DNA of 64,000 bases, from positions 1,860,001 through 1,924,000 of the forward strand of contig OZ243964.1 of assembly GCA_965214635.1 (NCBI GenBank), given 5' to 3'. The notes beneath the pieces were generated by a model. That model was not told the DNA's origin. It did no database searches and saw only the letters and a list, made by a program, of their open reading frames with translations. The translations under genes and the position numbers were made by a program. The stretch's first letter is position 1; each line of letters starts with the position of its first letter. Shown piece after piece: positions 33,564 to 42,614 of this stretch. This stretch comes from Bin90 sp965214635. GTDB taxonomy: Bacteria > Chloroflexota > Dehalococcoidia > Lucifugimonadales > JADFKI01.

Positions 33564-33595
33564 ACGGGGAGGCGTCCGTATGGATACCTCCCCGT
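33564..33595. other. Strong hairpin between tmRNA terminator and the convergent betaine operon
   Basis: ACGGGGAGG (33564-33572) and CCTCCCCGT (33587-33595) are perfect 9-base inverted repeats; the 14-base loop can form a further TCC-GGA stem. It lacks a long U-run on either strand. It may act as a transcription block between the two convergent units. Confidence 0.5.
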
Positions 33596-33694
33596 GTTGT
33601 TTGCTCGCGCTTGTCGGCCGATGGATGAGGCGTTTCGGGCTGGGTATTACTCCCCTACCGATGCAGCCTTACCATTGCATTGGCATAAATAGGT

Positions 33695-35179
33695 TTACTC
33701 GACGGGCCAGCCATCCGCTGCTTCTCCAGCGTCCAGCGCAGCCTGTATGAGTTCCTTCGCCTCGGGTGTTACCCAGCCGCCCCATATATCGGGGTTGCTG
33801 TTGAGCCACCAGATGGCGGTGGAGACAGCGTCCGTGCCCGGGTTTTCGCTCTGCCAGCGCACCACTCCCTTATAGGTGTCGATGCTAAACTCCCATTGCC
33901 GGAGTATCTCTATCACATCGGGCGCTTTGACAAGCAGGTCGGGATTCACTGCGATGAGAATGGTGGCGTCCTGATAGGCGCAAGCCTTCGTGGTGAACCA
34001 GCACTCGTCGGAATAGGGCGGCTCTTCCAGCCGTACGAGGTCAAGTTCCAGAGCGGGTGCATTCGTGCCCCACTGGTATCCGAGCCAAGGCTCTTGCTTC
34101 TCGTATGCGCCATAGAGGTCTGCGTTCAGCGCCGCGCCGTCTCCGGGGTTGACTATCTGCACATGCTCGTCGAGGCCGTACGCCGTGATCTGTGCGGCGT
34201 TCACCTCTTCACACGCCCAGCCGATGATGCAAGACACGAGGCGCGCCTTGTCGCCCGTCTCCGCCGTGGTGAACAGATCCTTGTACTGCTGGTCTCTGAG
34301 GTCTTCTATGCTGTCTAGCTCAGGATACTGCTCTTGGAGGTACTTGGGAATGACAAAGGCGGATTGCCAGTCGTCGCCTAGGCTGCGCCCGACAGACACA
34401 ACTCTGCCCTCAGCGCGTGCTGCTGCCCATGGTTCGTTCTGGTTGGGCAACCAGATTTCCATCGCTATATCGGTGTCCCCGTTCTGCAAGCCTTGGAACA
34501 GGGGTAGCGTAGCGCCGAACTTCGTAGTTGTGGGATAGCCGTAGCCCTTTTCAATAATATACTGGGCGATGCGGTTCTGCAGCTGTGCGCTGTCCCAGTT
34601 GAGGTCGCCGAAAATGATGGTCTCTTTGGGCGGGGCTTCCATCATTGCGCGCTCTTCAAGCGCCTTGGAAACGATGGATTCCACATCCTGCGCAGTGAGG
34701 GCGTCGGACGCTTCCTGAGCCTGCATAACTGCGGACTGGACATCTTCGGCGGTTACCATATTGGCTTGGGCTTCGCTCACCGCCATGGAGATTGCGGATT
34801 CCACATCGCTGGCGGTTATAGAGTCGGTGGTGGCTGCGCTCACGGCGCTCTTGACCATCGCCTCTATCTCTTCAGCAGTTGCGCCCTCGGTTGCGGCGCC
34901 TGCTACGGCGCTTTCGACCATCGACTGAATCTCACTGGCAGACACCTGAGAGCCTTGGGCGTCCATCATCGCCGACTGGACCATGGCTTGTATCTCTTCG
35001 GCAGACACCTGTTCCTGCGGGGCGGGTGCGTTCTGCGCGACGGCGTCCGCAACGATGCGGCTGAGTGCGGCCTCATCTATGGCTGGCTCTGGTGCTGCTG
35101 GCGCAGAACACGCAAGCGCTGCGAGCATCAACACCGCCGCCACTGCCGCTAATGGTAATAGCTTGATCTTCTTCAACAA
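33695..35179 (-). CDS. Glycine betaine/proline ABC importer substrate-binding lipoprotein with repeat stalk
   Basis: The 494-residue protein has a signal peptide with lipobox Cys24, then seven degenerate repeats of about 20 residues (about 34-177) of the form (V/I/L)-(S/T)-A-x-(D/E)-(I/V)-x-(A/S)-x-V-x-x-A, and then an OpuAC-type binding domain (about 185-494; TIIFGDLNWDSAQLQNRIAQYIIE, GDTDIAMEIWLPNQ). Binding proteins of this family trap quaternary amines such as glycine betaine or choline. The stalk is not part of the family domain and would hold it well off the membrane. The TTG at 35179 is chosen because AAGGAGAG lies about 10 bases before it. It is the last of three genes in the operon. 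Confidence 0.9.
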   Translation of the reverse strand: MLKKIKLLPLAAVAAVLMLAALACSAPAAPEPAIDEAALSRIVADAVAQNAPAPQEQVSAEEIQAMVQSAMMDAQGSQVSASEIQSMVESAVAGAATEGATAEEIEAMVKSAVSAATTDSITASDVESAISMAVSEAQANMVTAEDVQSAVMQAQEASDALTAQDVESIVSKALEERAMMEAPPKETIIFGDLNWDSAQLQNRIAQYIIEKGYGYPTTTKFGATLPLFQGLQNGDTDIAMEIWLPNQNEPWAAARAEGRVVSVGRSLGDDWQSAFVIPKYLQEQYPELDSIEDLRDQQYKDLFTTAETGDKARLVSCIIGWACEEVNAAQITAYGLDEHVQIVNPGDGAALNADLYGAYEKQEPWLGYQWGTNAPALELDLVRLEEPPYSDECWFTTKACAYQDATILIAVNPDLLVKAPDVIEILRQWEFSIDTYKGVVRWQSENPGTDAVSTAIWWLNSNPDIWGGWVTPEAKELIQAALDAGEAADGWPVE

Positions 35180-35350
35180 AACAAAAACTCTCCTTAACTT
35201 GTGTGTGTGTCGTGCCAATCACGACTCTATGTTTTAATGCAACGCTGAGCAGATTTATGCCGCAGGCTATACGCTGACTAGTGCCAGCCTTGTCAGACCC
35301 TGCTTCCTGCGTGTCTATATGCTTCAAGATGTTTCAGGGAAGCTAGGGTT

Positions 35351-36415
35351 TTAGCCTGCGCTCATGGTTTCTCTGCGCTTGCGTGCGACCGACTGTGTGA
35401 GTCTGTCGATGATGACGGCGAGGAACACGATGGCAAGCCCGGAGATTAGCCCGTTGCCGGGTTGGTTCTTTTGGAGCGCGCGCAGCACATTGTCGCCCAA
35501 GCCGCCGGCGGCGACCATGCTGGCGATAGTTACCATCGCGAGCGCCATCATCGTGGTCTGGTTTATGCCAGCCATTATGGTGGGCATCGCCATCGGCACC
35601 TGCACTTTGGTGAGCACCTGCCACGGAGATGCCCCGAACGCGAGCGCCGCTTCCACAGTCTCTTGCGAGACCTGCCGTATGCCCAAGTTGGTCAGGCGGA
35701 TGACGGGTGGGACGGCATAGACGATGGTGGCGAATATGCCGGCGGGCTTACCCAGCCCGAAGAGCAGAATGCCCGGCAGCAGGTACACAAAGCTGGGCAT
35801 CGTCTGCATTGCGTCTAGTACGGGGTGCATCAGGTTGTTTGCGAGCTGGCTGCGCGCACCGATTACGCCGAGCGGCAGCCCAATTGCCACAGATATTATC
35901 ACCGCCACCACCATCAGCGCCACCGTGTCTATCGTGTTCGCCCAAAGCCCCATGAACCCGATTGACAGCAACGCCACAATGGTGAATATCGCCAGCGTCC
36001 AGCGCCCAACTGCGAACGACAGAAGCGCAAGCGCGACTATGATGACGGGCCACGGCAGCCATTTCAGCACATCCTCGATGTACACGAGGGCGTGGGTTAT
36101 CACATCCCTAATCCCATCGAACAGCCAATCTGCTTCCGATGTGGTCCACCTGACCCATGTGTCAATCTGGTCGCCGGTTACCTGACGCAGCGACTGCTCG
36201 AGCGGGATCATGTTGCCATTGGCGGTTTCCACCATGGTGCGGGACACCGTCGTGGGGTAGCCCATGTTCGGGCCCCAAATGAGCAGGGACACGACTAGAA
36301 CGACGGCGATAACGCCTAGGCCTATCGCCCACCGATATGGGCGTGGTGTGTCGTTGTCGGCTACCGGCTGCGCATCTACCGATAAGCTGGTCGGTGTGTT
36401 CTCTGCTTGTGCCAT
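35351..36415 (-). CDS. Glycine betaine/proline ABC importer permease (ProW/OpuAB type)
   Basis: The 354-residue protein has a hydrophobic N-terminal segment, a soluble stretch with DQIDTWVRWTTSEADWLFDGIRDVI (the amphipathic part typical of ProW) and five to six more membrane helices. The EAA loop reads EAALAFGASPWQVLTKVQVPMAMPTIMAGINQT. It forms the membrane channel for the osmolyte caught by the binding protein. It starts 2 bases after the stop codon of the ATPase gene, so the two are tightly coupled. Confidence 0.94.
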   Translation of the reverse strand: MAQAENTPTSLSVDAQPVADNDTPRPYRWAIGLGVIAVVLVVSLLIWGPNMGYPTTVSRTMVETANGNMIPLEQSLRQVTGDQIDTWVRWTTSEADWLFDGIRDVITHALVYIEDVLKWLPWPVIIVALALLSFAVGRWTLAIFTIVALLSIGFMGLWANTIDTVALMVVAVIISVAIGLPLGVIGARSQLANNLMHPVLDAMQTMPSFVYLLPGILLFGLGKPAGIFATIVYAVPPVIRLTNLGIRQVSQETVEAALAFGASPWQVLTKVQVPMAMPTIMAGINQTTMMALAMVTIASMVAAGGLGDNVLRALQKNQPGNGLISGLAIVFLAVIIDRLTQSVARKRRETMSAG

Positions 36416-36417
36416 TG

Positions 36418-37638
36418 TTATACCTCTGCCGGTTCTTCCGACATGCCTTTCAAGAGCGCGCCTCTGTGGATTTCGCCTATGAGGCGGCCGTCTTCGTTGA
36501 CAACGGCTATCGGATGTTCGGTCTGCGCCGCCATTGGGACGAGATGTTCTATGTAGTCGTCGGGGGCGACGGTTGCGGCGGGGGTTATCTGCTCATCGCG
36601 CAGCGACTCCCGCTTGCGCTGGGCAAGGAAAGAGGCTTCGGCTTCGGTGATGACGCCCTTGAGTATCCGGTCGCGCCCCAGCACGAATGCCACATCCGTG
36701 TTTTTGGATTGCATGGCGTACAGGGCGGCGCGTGGGCCTTGCCAATCGTTCAAGATGACCTCTGGCTCCTGCATTATCGCCTTGGCTTGAATCACCTTCG
36801 AGCGCGAGACATCCTGCACGAAAGAGGCAACATAGTCGTCCGCAGGCTGGGTTACTATCTCTTCGGGCCAGCCCTCTTGCACGAACTTGCCATCACGCAT
36901 AATGGCAATGCGGTCGCCCACTTTCAGCGCCTCATCGAGATCGTGCGTGATGAAGACGATGGTCTTTTGTATGGCGGTCTGCAGAGATATAAGCTCGTCT
37001 TGCATCTCGCGCCGTATGAGGGGGTCAAGCCCGCTGAACGGCTCGTCCATCAGCAGTATCTCAGAGTCTGCGGCAAGGGCGCGCGCAAGCCCAACCCGCT
37101 GCTGCATACCGCCGCTCATCTCGCTGGGCATGTAGTTCTCCCAGCCTTTCAATCCCACGGTCTCTATGGATTGCATCGCCGCTGAGTAGCGGGTGTTTTT
37201 GTCTATGCCGCGTATCTCCAGCCCGTATGCCACATTGTCCAGCACATTGCGGTGGGGGAGCAGTCCATAGTTCTGAAACACCATGGATATGTGCTGCCGG
37301 CGGAACTCGATCAGCTCGTCAGCCCAGTACTCGAGGATGTCTTCGCCATCAAAGTAGATATGCCCTCGAGTTGGGTCTATCAGGCGGATTAGGCAGCGCA
37401 CCAGCGTGGACTTACCGCTGCCCGACAGCCCCATGATGACGAATGTCTGCCCCCTCTTGACTTTGAAGGACACGCCGCGCAGCGCCACCACAATCCCCAA
37501 TTCTCTCTGTATATCGGCTCGGCTAGCGTCAGCGTATTGGGGGCCAAAGACGAGGTCGTACTTGTCGCCGTACACTTTCCACACATCTTTGACCTCGATA
37601 TGATACCCGTCTGGGCTTGCGTCCCGGCTCTCTGCCAT
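36418..37638 (-). CDS. Glycine betaine/proline ABC importer ATPase with CBS domains (ProV/OpuAA type)
   Basis: The 406-residue protein has Walker A GLSGSGKST, the Q-loop VFQNYGLLPHRNV, the signature MSGGMQQRVG, Walker B ILLMDEPFSGLDP and the H-loop FITHD. Behind the ATPase lies a pair of CBS domains (about 275-395), which in OpuA sense ionic strength and shut the importer off at low salt. It is the first gene of the operon. A likely promoter (TTGACA, 18 bases, TAAAAA) lies about 120 bases upstream, and AAAGG precedes the ATG. Confidence 0.95.
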   Translation of the reverse strand: MAESRDASPDGYHIEVKDVWKVYGDKYDLVFGPQYADASRADIQRELGIVVALRGVSFKVKRGQTFVIMGLSGSGKSTLVRCLIRLIDPTRGHIYFDGEDILEYWADELIEFRRQHISMVFQNYGLLPHRNVLDNVAYGLEIRGIDKNTRYSAAMQSIETVGLKGWENYMPSEMSGGMQQRVGLARALAADSEILLMDEPFSGLDPLIRREMQDELISLQTAIQKTIVFITHDLDEALKVGDRIAIMRDGKFVQEGWPEEIVTQPADDYVASFVQDVSRSKVIQAKAIMQEPEVILNDWQGPRAALYAMQSKNTDVAFVLGRDRILKGVITEAEASFLAQRKRESLRDEQITPAATVAPDDYIEHLVPMAAQTEHPIAVVNEDGRLIGEIHRGALLKGMSEEPAEV

Positions 37639-38035
37639 GTGTTTAGCCTTTCATACGCCCATCGGGGGAGATGAGTGAAAACTCCCTGCCCTTGCAGAGC
37701 GAACATAAAAATTGCAATCTAATTCCACCTTAATCCAAAATAGATCCACACTATTGTGTTTTTATCATAGGTGTATGTTCATTGTCAAATCTTTCACCCT
37801 GTTAGAGGGCAGTCGATCTTGAAAATAGTCAATGGAAGCGCCGACAGAGCCTCATCTGCGTGCGCGGGATTTTCTTGCCGATGGCTGACACCTAAACCGC
37901 CGCTTTTGCATATTTCCTATGCAGTGGTAAAATCATCCCATCGTCTATACTTATCTGAACCCAACTCCAAATCTATCCCATAGAAATTTTGATGCGCTAA
38001 CCATCGCTACTTAACAGGATTTAGGAGGCTTTACG
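37639..38035. promoter_or_regulatory. Divergent promoter region, betaine operon and alpha/beta hydrolase gene
   Basis: This 397-base gap has no gene I can support. On the minus strand TTGACA (complement of 37783-37788), an 18-base spacer and TAAAAA (complement of 37759-37764) preceded by TGA form a promoter for the betaine operon. On the plus strand TTGCAT (37906-37911), a 16-base spacer and TGGTAAAAT (hexamer 37928-37933) form a promoter for the hydrolase gene. AT content is well above the surroundings. Confidence 0.6.
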
Positions 38036-40045
38036 ATGCCGGTCATCCAGCTAGAAATCACAAGACGCGCGCCATACGCCGGGGGCGAACCGTTCGGCGA
38101 TGCGGGCGTGTATGAGCAGATAGACGGCACGGCGCACTATGCCGTTGACCCGCTGCACGCCGCAAACGCGGGCATAACCGACCTTGAGCTTGGGCCGCGC
38201 GATGCGGACGGCAATGTGCGCTTTTCTGCCGACTTCACCCTGCTCACGCCGCAAGACGCCGCACGGGGTAACGGCAGCCTGCTGTACGATGTGGTCAACC
38301 GCGGGCGCAAGACCGTGCCGGGGCGCTTCAACAACTCGGGGCGTCCCACTATGCCCGCAGACCCGCTGCACCCGGGCGACGGCTTCCTAATGCGGCACGG
38401 CTACAGCGTGCTGTTCGGGGGCTGGCAGGCGGATGTGCCGCGCGGCGTGGGTCTCATCGGCTTGCAAGTTCCGGATGCGCAAGACGACGAGGGCAAGCCG
38501 CTGGTGGGCAAGATAATGTGCCAGTTCCAAGCCACACACTTCACCGACTTCTTCTTGCTGGCGGACAGGCAGCACACGCCGCATCCCGCCGTGTATGAGG
38601 ACGAACCCGATGCAGCGCTGACGGTGCGCGACCATCCCAACGAGCCGGCGCAGCCCATCGCCCGCGACAAATGGCGCTTCATTCGCTTCGAGGACGCATC
38701 CATAGAACCCGAGCCGTGCCACATCTTCATGGAAGACGGCTTTGAGCCGGGGCGCATATACCAGCTGGTATACACCACGCGCGGCAGCAAGATAGTGGGG
38801 CTAGGGTTCGCAGCGATGCGCGACATCGTGTCGTACCTGAAGTACGCATCGGCAGACGAGGGCAACCCTTGCGCCGGCGCCATCCAGCGCGCGCACGCCT
38901 TCGGCGCATCGCAGAGCGGGCGCTTCCTGCGCCACTACATTCACACCGGCATCAACACCGATGAGAACGGCAACATGGCGCTAGACGGCATCATATCGCA
39001 TGTGGCGGGCGGTATGCGCGGCGAGTTCAACCTGCGCTTCGGGCAGCCGTCCAAGGATGTGTGCTACATCATCCCGGAGCTTTTCCCATTCGCGGATACG
39101 GTGCAATCGGATCCCGTTACGGGCAAGTCCGGCTCGCTGCTAGATGCGCTGATGGAGCGGGGACACCTGCCGAAGATAATGTTCACGAACACATCCGCCG
39201 AGTACTGGCGCGGCGATGCGGCGCTGATACACACCAACTTCGCCGATATGAGCGACGCCCCCGAAGAGTCGGAGTATGTGCGGCGCTACCATCTGGCAGG
39301 CTCGCCGCACGGGTCAGGCTCGTTCCCGCCGATAAAGGTGCGCCCGTCAGACGGCGTGCGGGGGCAGCTCCCGTTCAACATCATCGAATACAACCCGCTG
39401 CTGCGCGCCGCACTCGCCAACTTGGATGAGTGGGTGCGGAGCGGCGTTCCCGCCCCTGCAAGCCGCCACCCGCGCATATCAGACGGCACGGCGGTGGAGT
39501 CTTACACGCTCGCAGAGAAGTTCCGCAGCATCCCGGGCGTGGAGTTCCCGGATGTGCCCACGCGTGCGATGCGCTTGGACTATGGCCCTGAGGCGCATCT
39601 GGGCAGAACCACGACCCTGCCGCCCGTTGCTGGCGAGCAGTATCCAGCGCTCGTGTCCAATGTGGACGACGACGGCAACGAAACCGGCGGCATCCGCCTG
39701 CCCGACCTCACCGTGCCCGTGGCTACCTACACAGGCTGGAACCTGCGCCACCCGGACATCGGTGCGCCCGGGCTGGTCATCGGTATCACAGGCGGGCTTG
39801 CGGGCTGGGTGCTGCCGTTTGCGCCGAACAGCGCAGCGCGCGCAGCCGCCGGCGACCCGCGCCCGTCCATCGCCGAGCGCTACCTATCGCGCGATGACTA
39901 CCTAGACCGCACGCGCCAAGCCGCAGAGGCTTTGGCAGGCGAGGGCTATATGCTGGAAGAAGACATCCCCGACTGCCTGCGGCGCGCAGGCGTGCGATAC
40001 GACTACTTCGCCGCAAGTGCGGCTAGTGGCAGCGCCGCAGACTAG
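38036..40045 (+). CDS. Large alpha/beta hydrolase domain protein (Abhydrolase_10-like), unknown substrate
   Basis: The 669-residue protein has an N-terminal beta-rich part (about 1-230, with DVVNRGRKTVPGRFNN), and then an alpha/beta hydrolase domain with the nucleophile elbow GASQSGRFLRHYIHTGIN (near residue 290). A C-terminal part carries TGWNLRHPDIGAP. The same layout occurs in proteins labelled only alpha/beta hydrolase domain-containing, seen often in marine bacteria. No signal peptide is evident. It is presumably an esterase or amidase. AGGAGG precedes the ATG. The Vms1-like gene starts 2 bases after its stop codon. Confidence 0.83.
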   Translation: MPVIQLEITRRAPYAGGEPFGDAGVYEQIDGTAHYAVDPLHAANAGITDLELGPRDADGNVRFSADFTLLTPQDAARGNGSLLYDVVNRGRKTVPGRFNNSGRPTMPADPLHPGDGFLMRHGYSVLFGGWQADVPRGVGLIGLQVPDAQDDEGKPLVGKIMCQFQATHFTDFFLLADRQHTPHPAVYEDEPDAALTVRDHPNEPAQPIARDKWRFIRFEDASIEPEPCHIFMEDGFEPGRIYQLVYTTRGSKIVGLGFAAMRDIVSYLKYASADEGNPCAGAIQRAHAFGASQSGRFLRHYIHTGINTDENGNMALDGIISHVAGGMRGEFNLRFGQPSKDVCYIIPELFPFADTVQSDPVTGKSGSLLDALMERGHLPKIMFTNTSAEYWRGDAALIHTNFADMSDAPEESEYVRRYHLAGSPHGSGSFPPIKVRPSDGVRGQLPFNIIEYNPLLRAALANLDEWVRSGVPAPASRHPRISDGTAVESYTLAEKFRSIPGVEFPDVPTRAMRLDYGPEAHLGRTTTLPPVAGEQYPALVSNVDDDGNETGGIRLPDLTVPVATYTGWNLRHPDIGAPGLVIGITGGLAGWVLPFAPNSAARAAAGDPRPSIAERYLSRDDYLDRTRQAAEALAGEGYMLEEDIPDCLRRAGVRYDYFAASAASGSAAD

Positions 40046-40047
40046 CG

Positions 40048-40860
40048 TTGCTCGAACTTGTAGAGCGCCATCTCACGAGCAGGGCGCGCCTGCTGAGGCT
40101 GCTGGACGAACTGGAAGCCGAAGGCTGGTGCGCCCAAACCGTGTACCTAACGCCGCAAGCCGTCGAGCGGCACACAGCGCGCCAAACCAAGCCGCACATC
40201 CCGCCGCCGAACGACACGCTGTCGGCAGCGCTAAGCGCCACCGGCGGGTCGGACACGGGCGCAGTCGTGTTCCTGTCGCAAGAACCGACGGGCGGGAATT
40301 CGCCCCCCGACGGCGGAGGCAAGGCGATAGTCGTGTGCCCGCCGTTCCCGCTGAGCGCCAACGCCCGCTATGAGGGCGTGCACACCGCCCGGCTGCGCCA
40401 CCTGCTGCGCTCCGAGCCAGTCGTGGGCATCGTGCTGCTGCGGCTCAGACGATACGCCGTAGCGGTGCTGCGTGGCGATACGCTGCTTGCGACCAAGACC
40501 GACCGCCGCTATGTGAAGAACCGCCATCGCGCCGGCGGTCAGTCGCAGCGCCGCTTCGAGCGCAGCCGCGAGCGTCTGATACGCGAACTCTACGACAAGA
40601 CTTGCGAAACGGCGCGCGATGTGTTCGCCCCGTTCAAGGGCGACATCCGCTACCTGATGCTGGGCGGCGAAGCCAACACTCTCACCGGCCTGATGGACAG
40701 ATGCGGCAGCCTCAGCAACCGCCGTTGGCAAATCCTGTCCCGCCGCCTGAACATAGACGAACCCAACCAAAAGACGCTGAACCGCATTGCGTTCGAGGTG
40801 TGGAAGAGCAGGGTGTATGTCCTGACAAGGGGGCTGGGAACTGATGATGAGAGCAGTTAG
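40048..40860 (+). CDS. Bacterial Vms1/ANKZF1-like release factor (eRF1-fold, GGQ) protein
   Basis: The 270-residue protein has a central domain with a conserved-looking loop KNRHRAGGQSQRRFERSRE; G163-G164-Q165 corresponds to the catalytic loop of Vms1/eRF1-type peptidyl-tRNA hydrolases. The C-terminal part (DIRYLMLGGEANTLTGLMD...LSRRLNID) fits the rest of this fold. Family members free nascent chains from stalled ribosomes or large subunits; the task of the bacterial versions is mainly predicted. The TTG start is 2 bases after the hydrolase stop, implying translational coupling; there is no separate ribosome-binding site. The C-terminus is complete, ending GTDDESS. Confidence 0.75.
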   Translation: MLELVERHLTSRARLLRLLDELEAEGWCAQTVYLTPQAVERHTARQTKPHIPPPNDTLSAALSATGGSDTGAVVFLSQEPTGGNSPPDGGGKAIVVCPPFPLSANARYEGVHTARLRHLLRSEPVVGIVLLRLRRYAVAVLRGDTLLATKTDRRYVKNRHRAGGQSQRRFERSRERLIRELYDKTCETARDVFAPFKGDIRYLMLGGEANTLTGLMDRCGSLSNRRWQILSRRLNIDEPNQKTLNRIAFEVWKSRVYVLTRGLGTDDESS

Positions 40861-40963
40861 GAACGCATGGCAGCTGATGGCAGCCGAGAGAGACTTGGGT
40901 AGACTTGCCAAGCCTGCGCAGCCCTAGATGCTGCGACAGGGGTGCAACAGGCAAGGGCAAAAT

Positions 40964-41734
40964 CTACTGCGCAGTGTAGCCGCCATCCACTATGAGGGGG
41001 GCGCCGGTAACAAACGCCGATTCGTCTGACGCCAAGAACAGGGCGGCGTTGGCGATGTCCTCTGGCTGCGCAAGCCTGCCCATCGGATGGCGCTCCTTCA
41101 GGTCGGCGTAGGATTCCGGGTCGGAGGTCAACGATGCGGTCATCGCCGTCTCCACATAGCCGGGGCAGATGCAGTTCACCCGTATGCCGCGCGCAGCGAG
41201 GTCTATGGCGAGGGTTCGCGTGAACTGCAACACCGCTCCCTTGGACGGGTTGTACGGGTTGAACCCACCGCCCCTGTGCGCGGGATAGCCCACCAGCGCC
41301 ATTATGGACGCAAGGTTGACGATGGAGCCGCCCCCGCTGCGCTCCATCACGGGCACAGAGTGCCACGACACGAGGTAAGTGCCTTTCATGTTGACATCCA
41401 TCACCTTGTCCCACACGGCTTCAGGCGATGCGCCTTCGGGCAGGGCGTTGCGCGCGGTGATGCCGGCGCTGTTCACGACGACGTCCAAGCCGCCGTATGC
41501 GTCCACAGCGGCTTGCACCATGCGCTCTGCGTCTGCGCTGTCTGCCACATCGCCGCACACGACCGTCGCATCGCCGCCTGCTTCGCGCACGGCGATTGCC
41601 GTTTCTGTGGCGGCGGGTTCGCTTATGTCTGACAATGTGAGCTGCGCGCCCTCTGCCGCAAAGCGCAGCGCCGTCGCCCTGCCGATGCCAGAGCCTGCGC
41701 CCGTTATCAGCGCCGATTTGCCTTCCAGTCGCAT
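40964..41734 (-). CDS. Short-chain dehydrogenase/reductase (SDR) family oxidoreductase
   Basis: The 256-residue protein shows TGAGSGIGRAT, DISEP at strand two (suggesting NAD), NSAG in place of NNAG, the Ser in NLASIMA and Y-N-P-S-K for catalysis, and the C-terminal VDGGYTAQ. It belongs with classical 3-ketoacyl-reductase/glucose-dehydrogenase-like SDRs; the substrate is open. The ATG at 41734 has AGGAG at 7 bases; a TTG two codons earlier is less likely. It lies 58 bases downstream of the peptidase gene on the same strand. Confidence 0.92.
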   Translation of the reverse strand: MRLEGKSALITGAGSGIGRATALRFAAEGAQLTLSDISEPAATETAIAVREAGGDATVVCGDVADSADAERMVQAAVDAYGGLDVVVNSAGITARNALPEGASPEAVWDKVMDVNMKGTYLVSWHSVPVMERSGGGSIVNLASIMALVGYPAHRGGGFNPYNPSKGAVLQFTRTLAIDLAARGIRVNCICPGYVETAMTASLTSDPESYADLKERHPMGRLAQPEDIANAALFLASDESAFVTGAPLIVDGGYTAQ

Positions 41735-41792
41735 AGTCAATCTCCTGTCGGGATTTTTCGGATGCTCTATCGCAATTTAAAGAGGGCGGCGG

Positions 41793-42614
41793 CTAGCGCG
41801 ACGATTCAAACCGAACCCATCGGCGGGGATGCTCTTTGTCGCCACTATGCGCGCCATGCCCGCGAATCTCGTGCCCATCCCCATGCTGGTGAGCGGAATA
41901 GTAGGTAACGCCGCCCTTTCCCATGACCTGCCAAGCGGAGGCGCCGCCGGCGCTGAAGCCGTCCGTTGTTGCGGTGCTGATTACCCCCGTTGCGGCGTCT
42001 ATGCCCAGCACCACCAAGCCATCGCGCAGCACATCGTCCAAGTGCGCCTGCGTCTCATCGGGGTCGCTGTTCTCGTGGTGCGGGACGATGGCAACACCCG
42101 GCAGAACGCCCAACGCATCGCTCCATTGCCCACGAAAGCGCATCCACTGCCCCAGCACCATAGCGCCGGCGCTGGATCCCGCAAGCACTGCGCCCCGTTC
42201 CAGTGCGCTGTGTATCCTGTCCAGCAAGAGCGAGCCTTTTAGCACATCCAGCAGGTGGGCAGGGTTGCCGCCCGTGAGGTATACGAGGTCGGCGTTGTCC
42301 ACCATCGACACCAGCGCATCGTTGTTGGCGTCGCCCGAGTTGAGCGCCATCAGCGAGGAAACCGCTGCGCCCAGTGCTGCAAAGTGCTGCTCACCGTTTT
42401 TCGCTGCAAGATCTGGGCGGGACATCGCCGCCGCCGTTGGCACGATGAGCACATGCGGGCTGTCAACGCCCGTCGCCGCCAACAGCGCGGTGTCCATACC
42501 GATGCAATCGGGTCTGAACTCATCGCCGCCCACAAGCGCAATCCTGCGCCGACTTGCGGGCGCTGTCGCCCCTAGCGATGTCTGTGCTTTGCCCTCGATG
42601 TTCGGTGTCTGCAT
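41793..42614 (-). CDS. Peptidase S51/cyanophycinase-like protein
   Basis: The 273-residue protein has the class I amidotransferase-like fold of S51 peptidases: IALVGGDEF, YLTGGNPAHLLDVL and the nucleophile elbow AGSSAGAMVLG. Members cleave after aspartate or degrade cyanophycin (multi-L-arginyl-poly-L-aspartate). The C-terminus is His- and Gly-rich (HQHGDGHEIRGHGAHSGDK), which is unusual. No cyanophycin synthetase gene is in the window, so a role in general dipeptide or isoaspartyl peptide turnover is as likely. The first 22 residues are probably disordered. Confidence 0.85.
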   Translation of the reverse strand: MQTPNIEGKAQTSLGATAPASRRRIALVGGDEFRPDCIGMDTALLAATGVDSPHVLIVPTAAAMSRPDLAAKNGEQHFAALGAAVSSLMALNSGDANNDALVSMVDNADLVYLTGGNPAHLLDVLKGSLLLDRIHSALERGAVLAGSSAGAMVLGQWMRFRGQWSDALGVLPGVAIVPHHENSDPDETQAHLDDVLRDGLVVLGIDAATGVISTATTDGFSAGGASAWQVMGKGGVTYYSAHQHGDGHEIRGHGAHSGDKEHPRRWVRFESSR

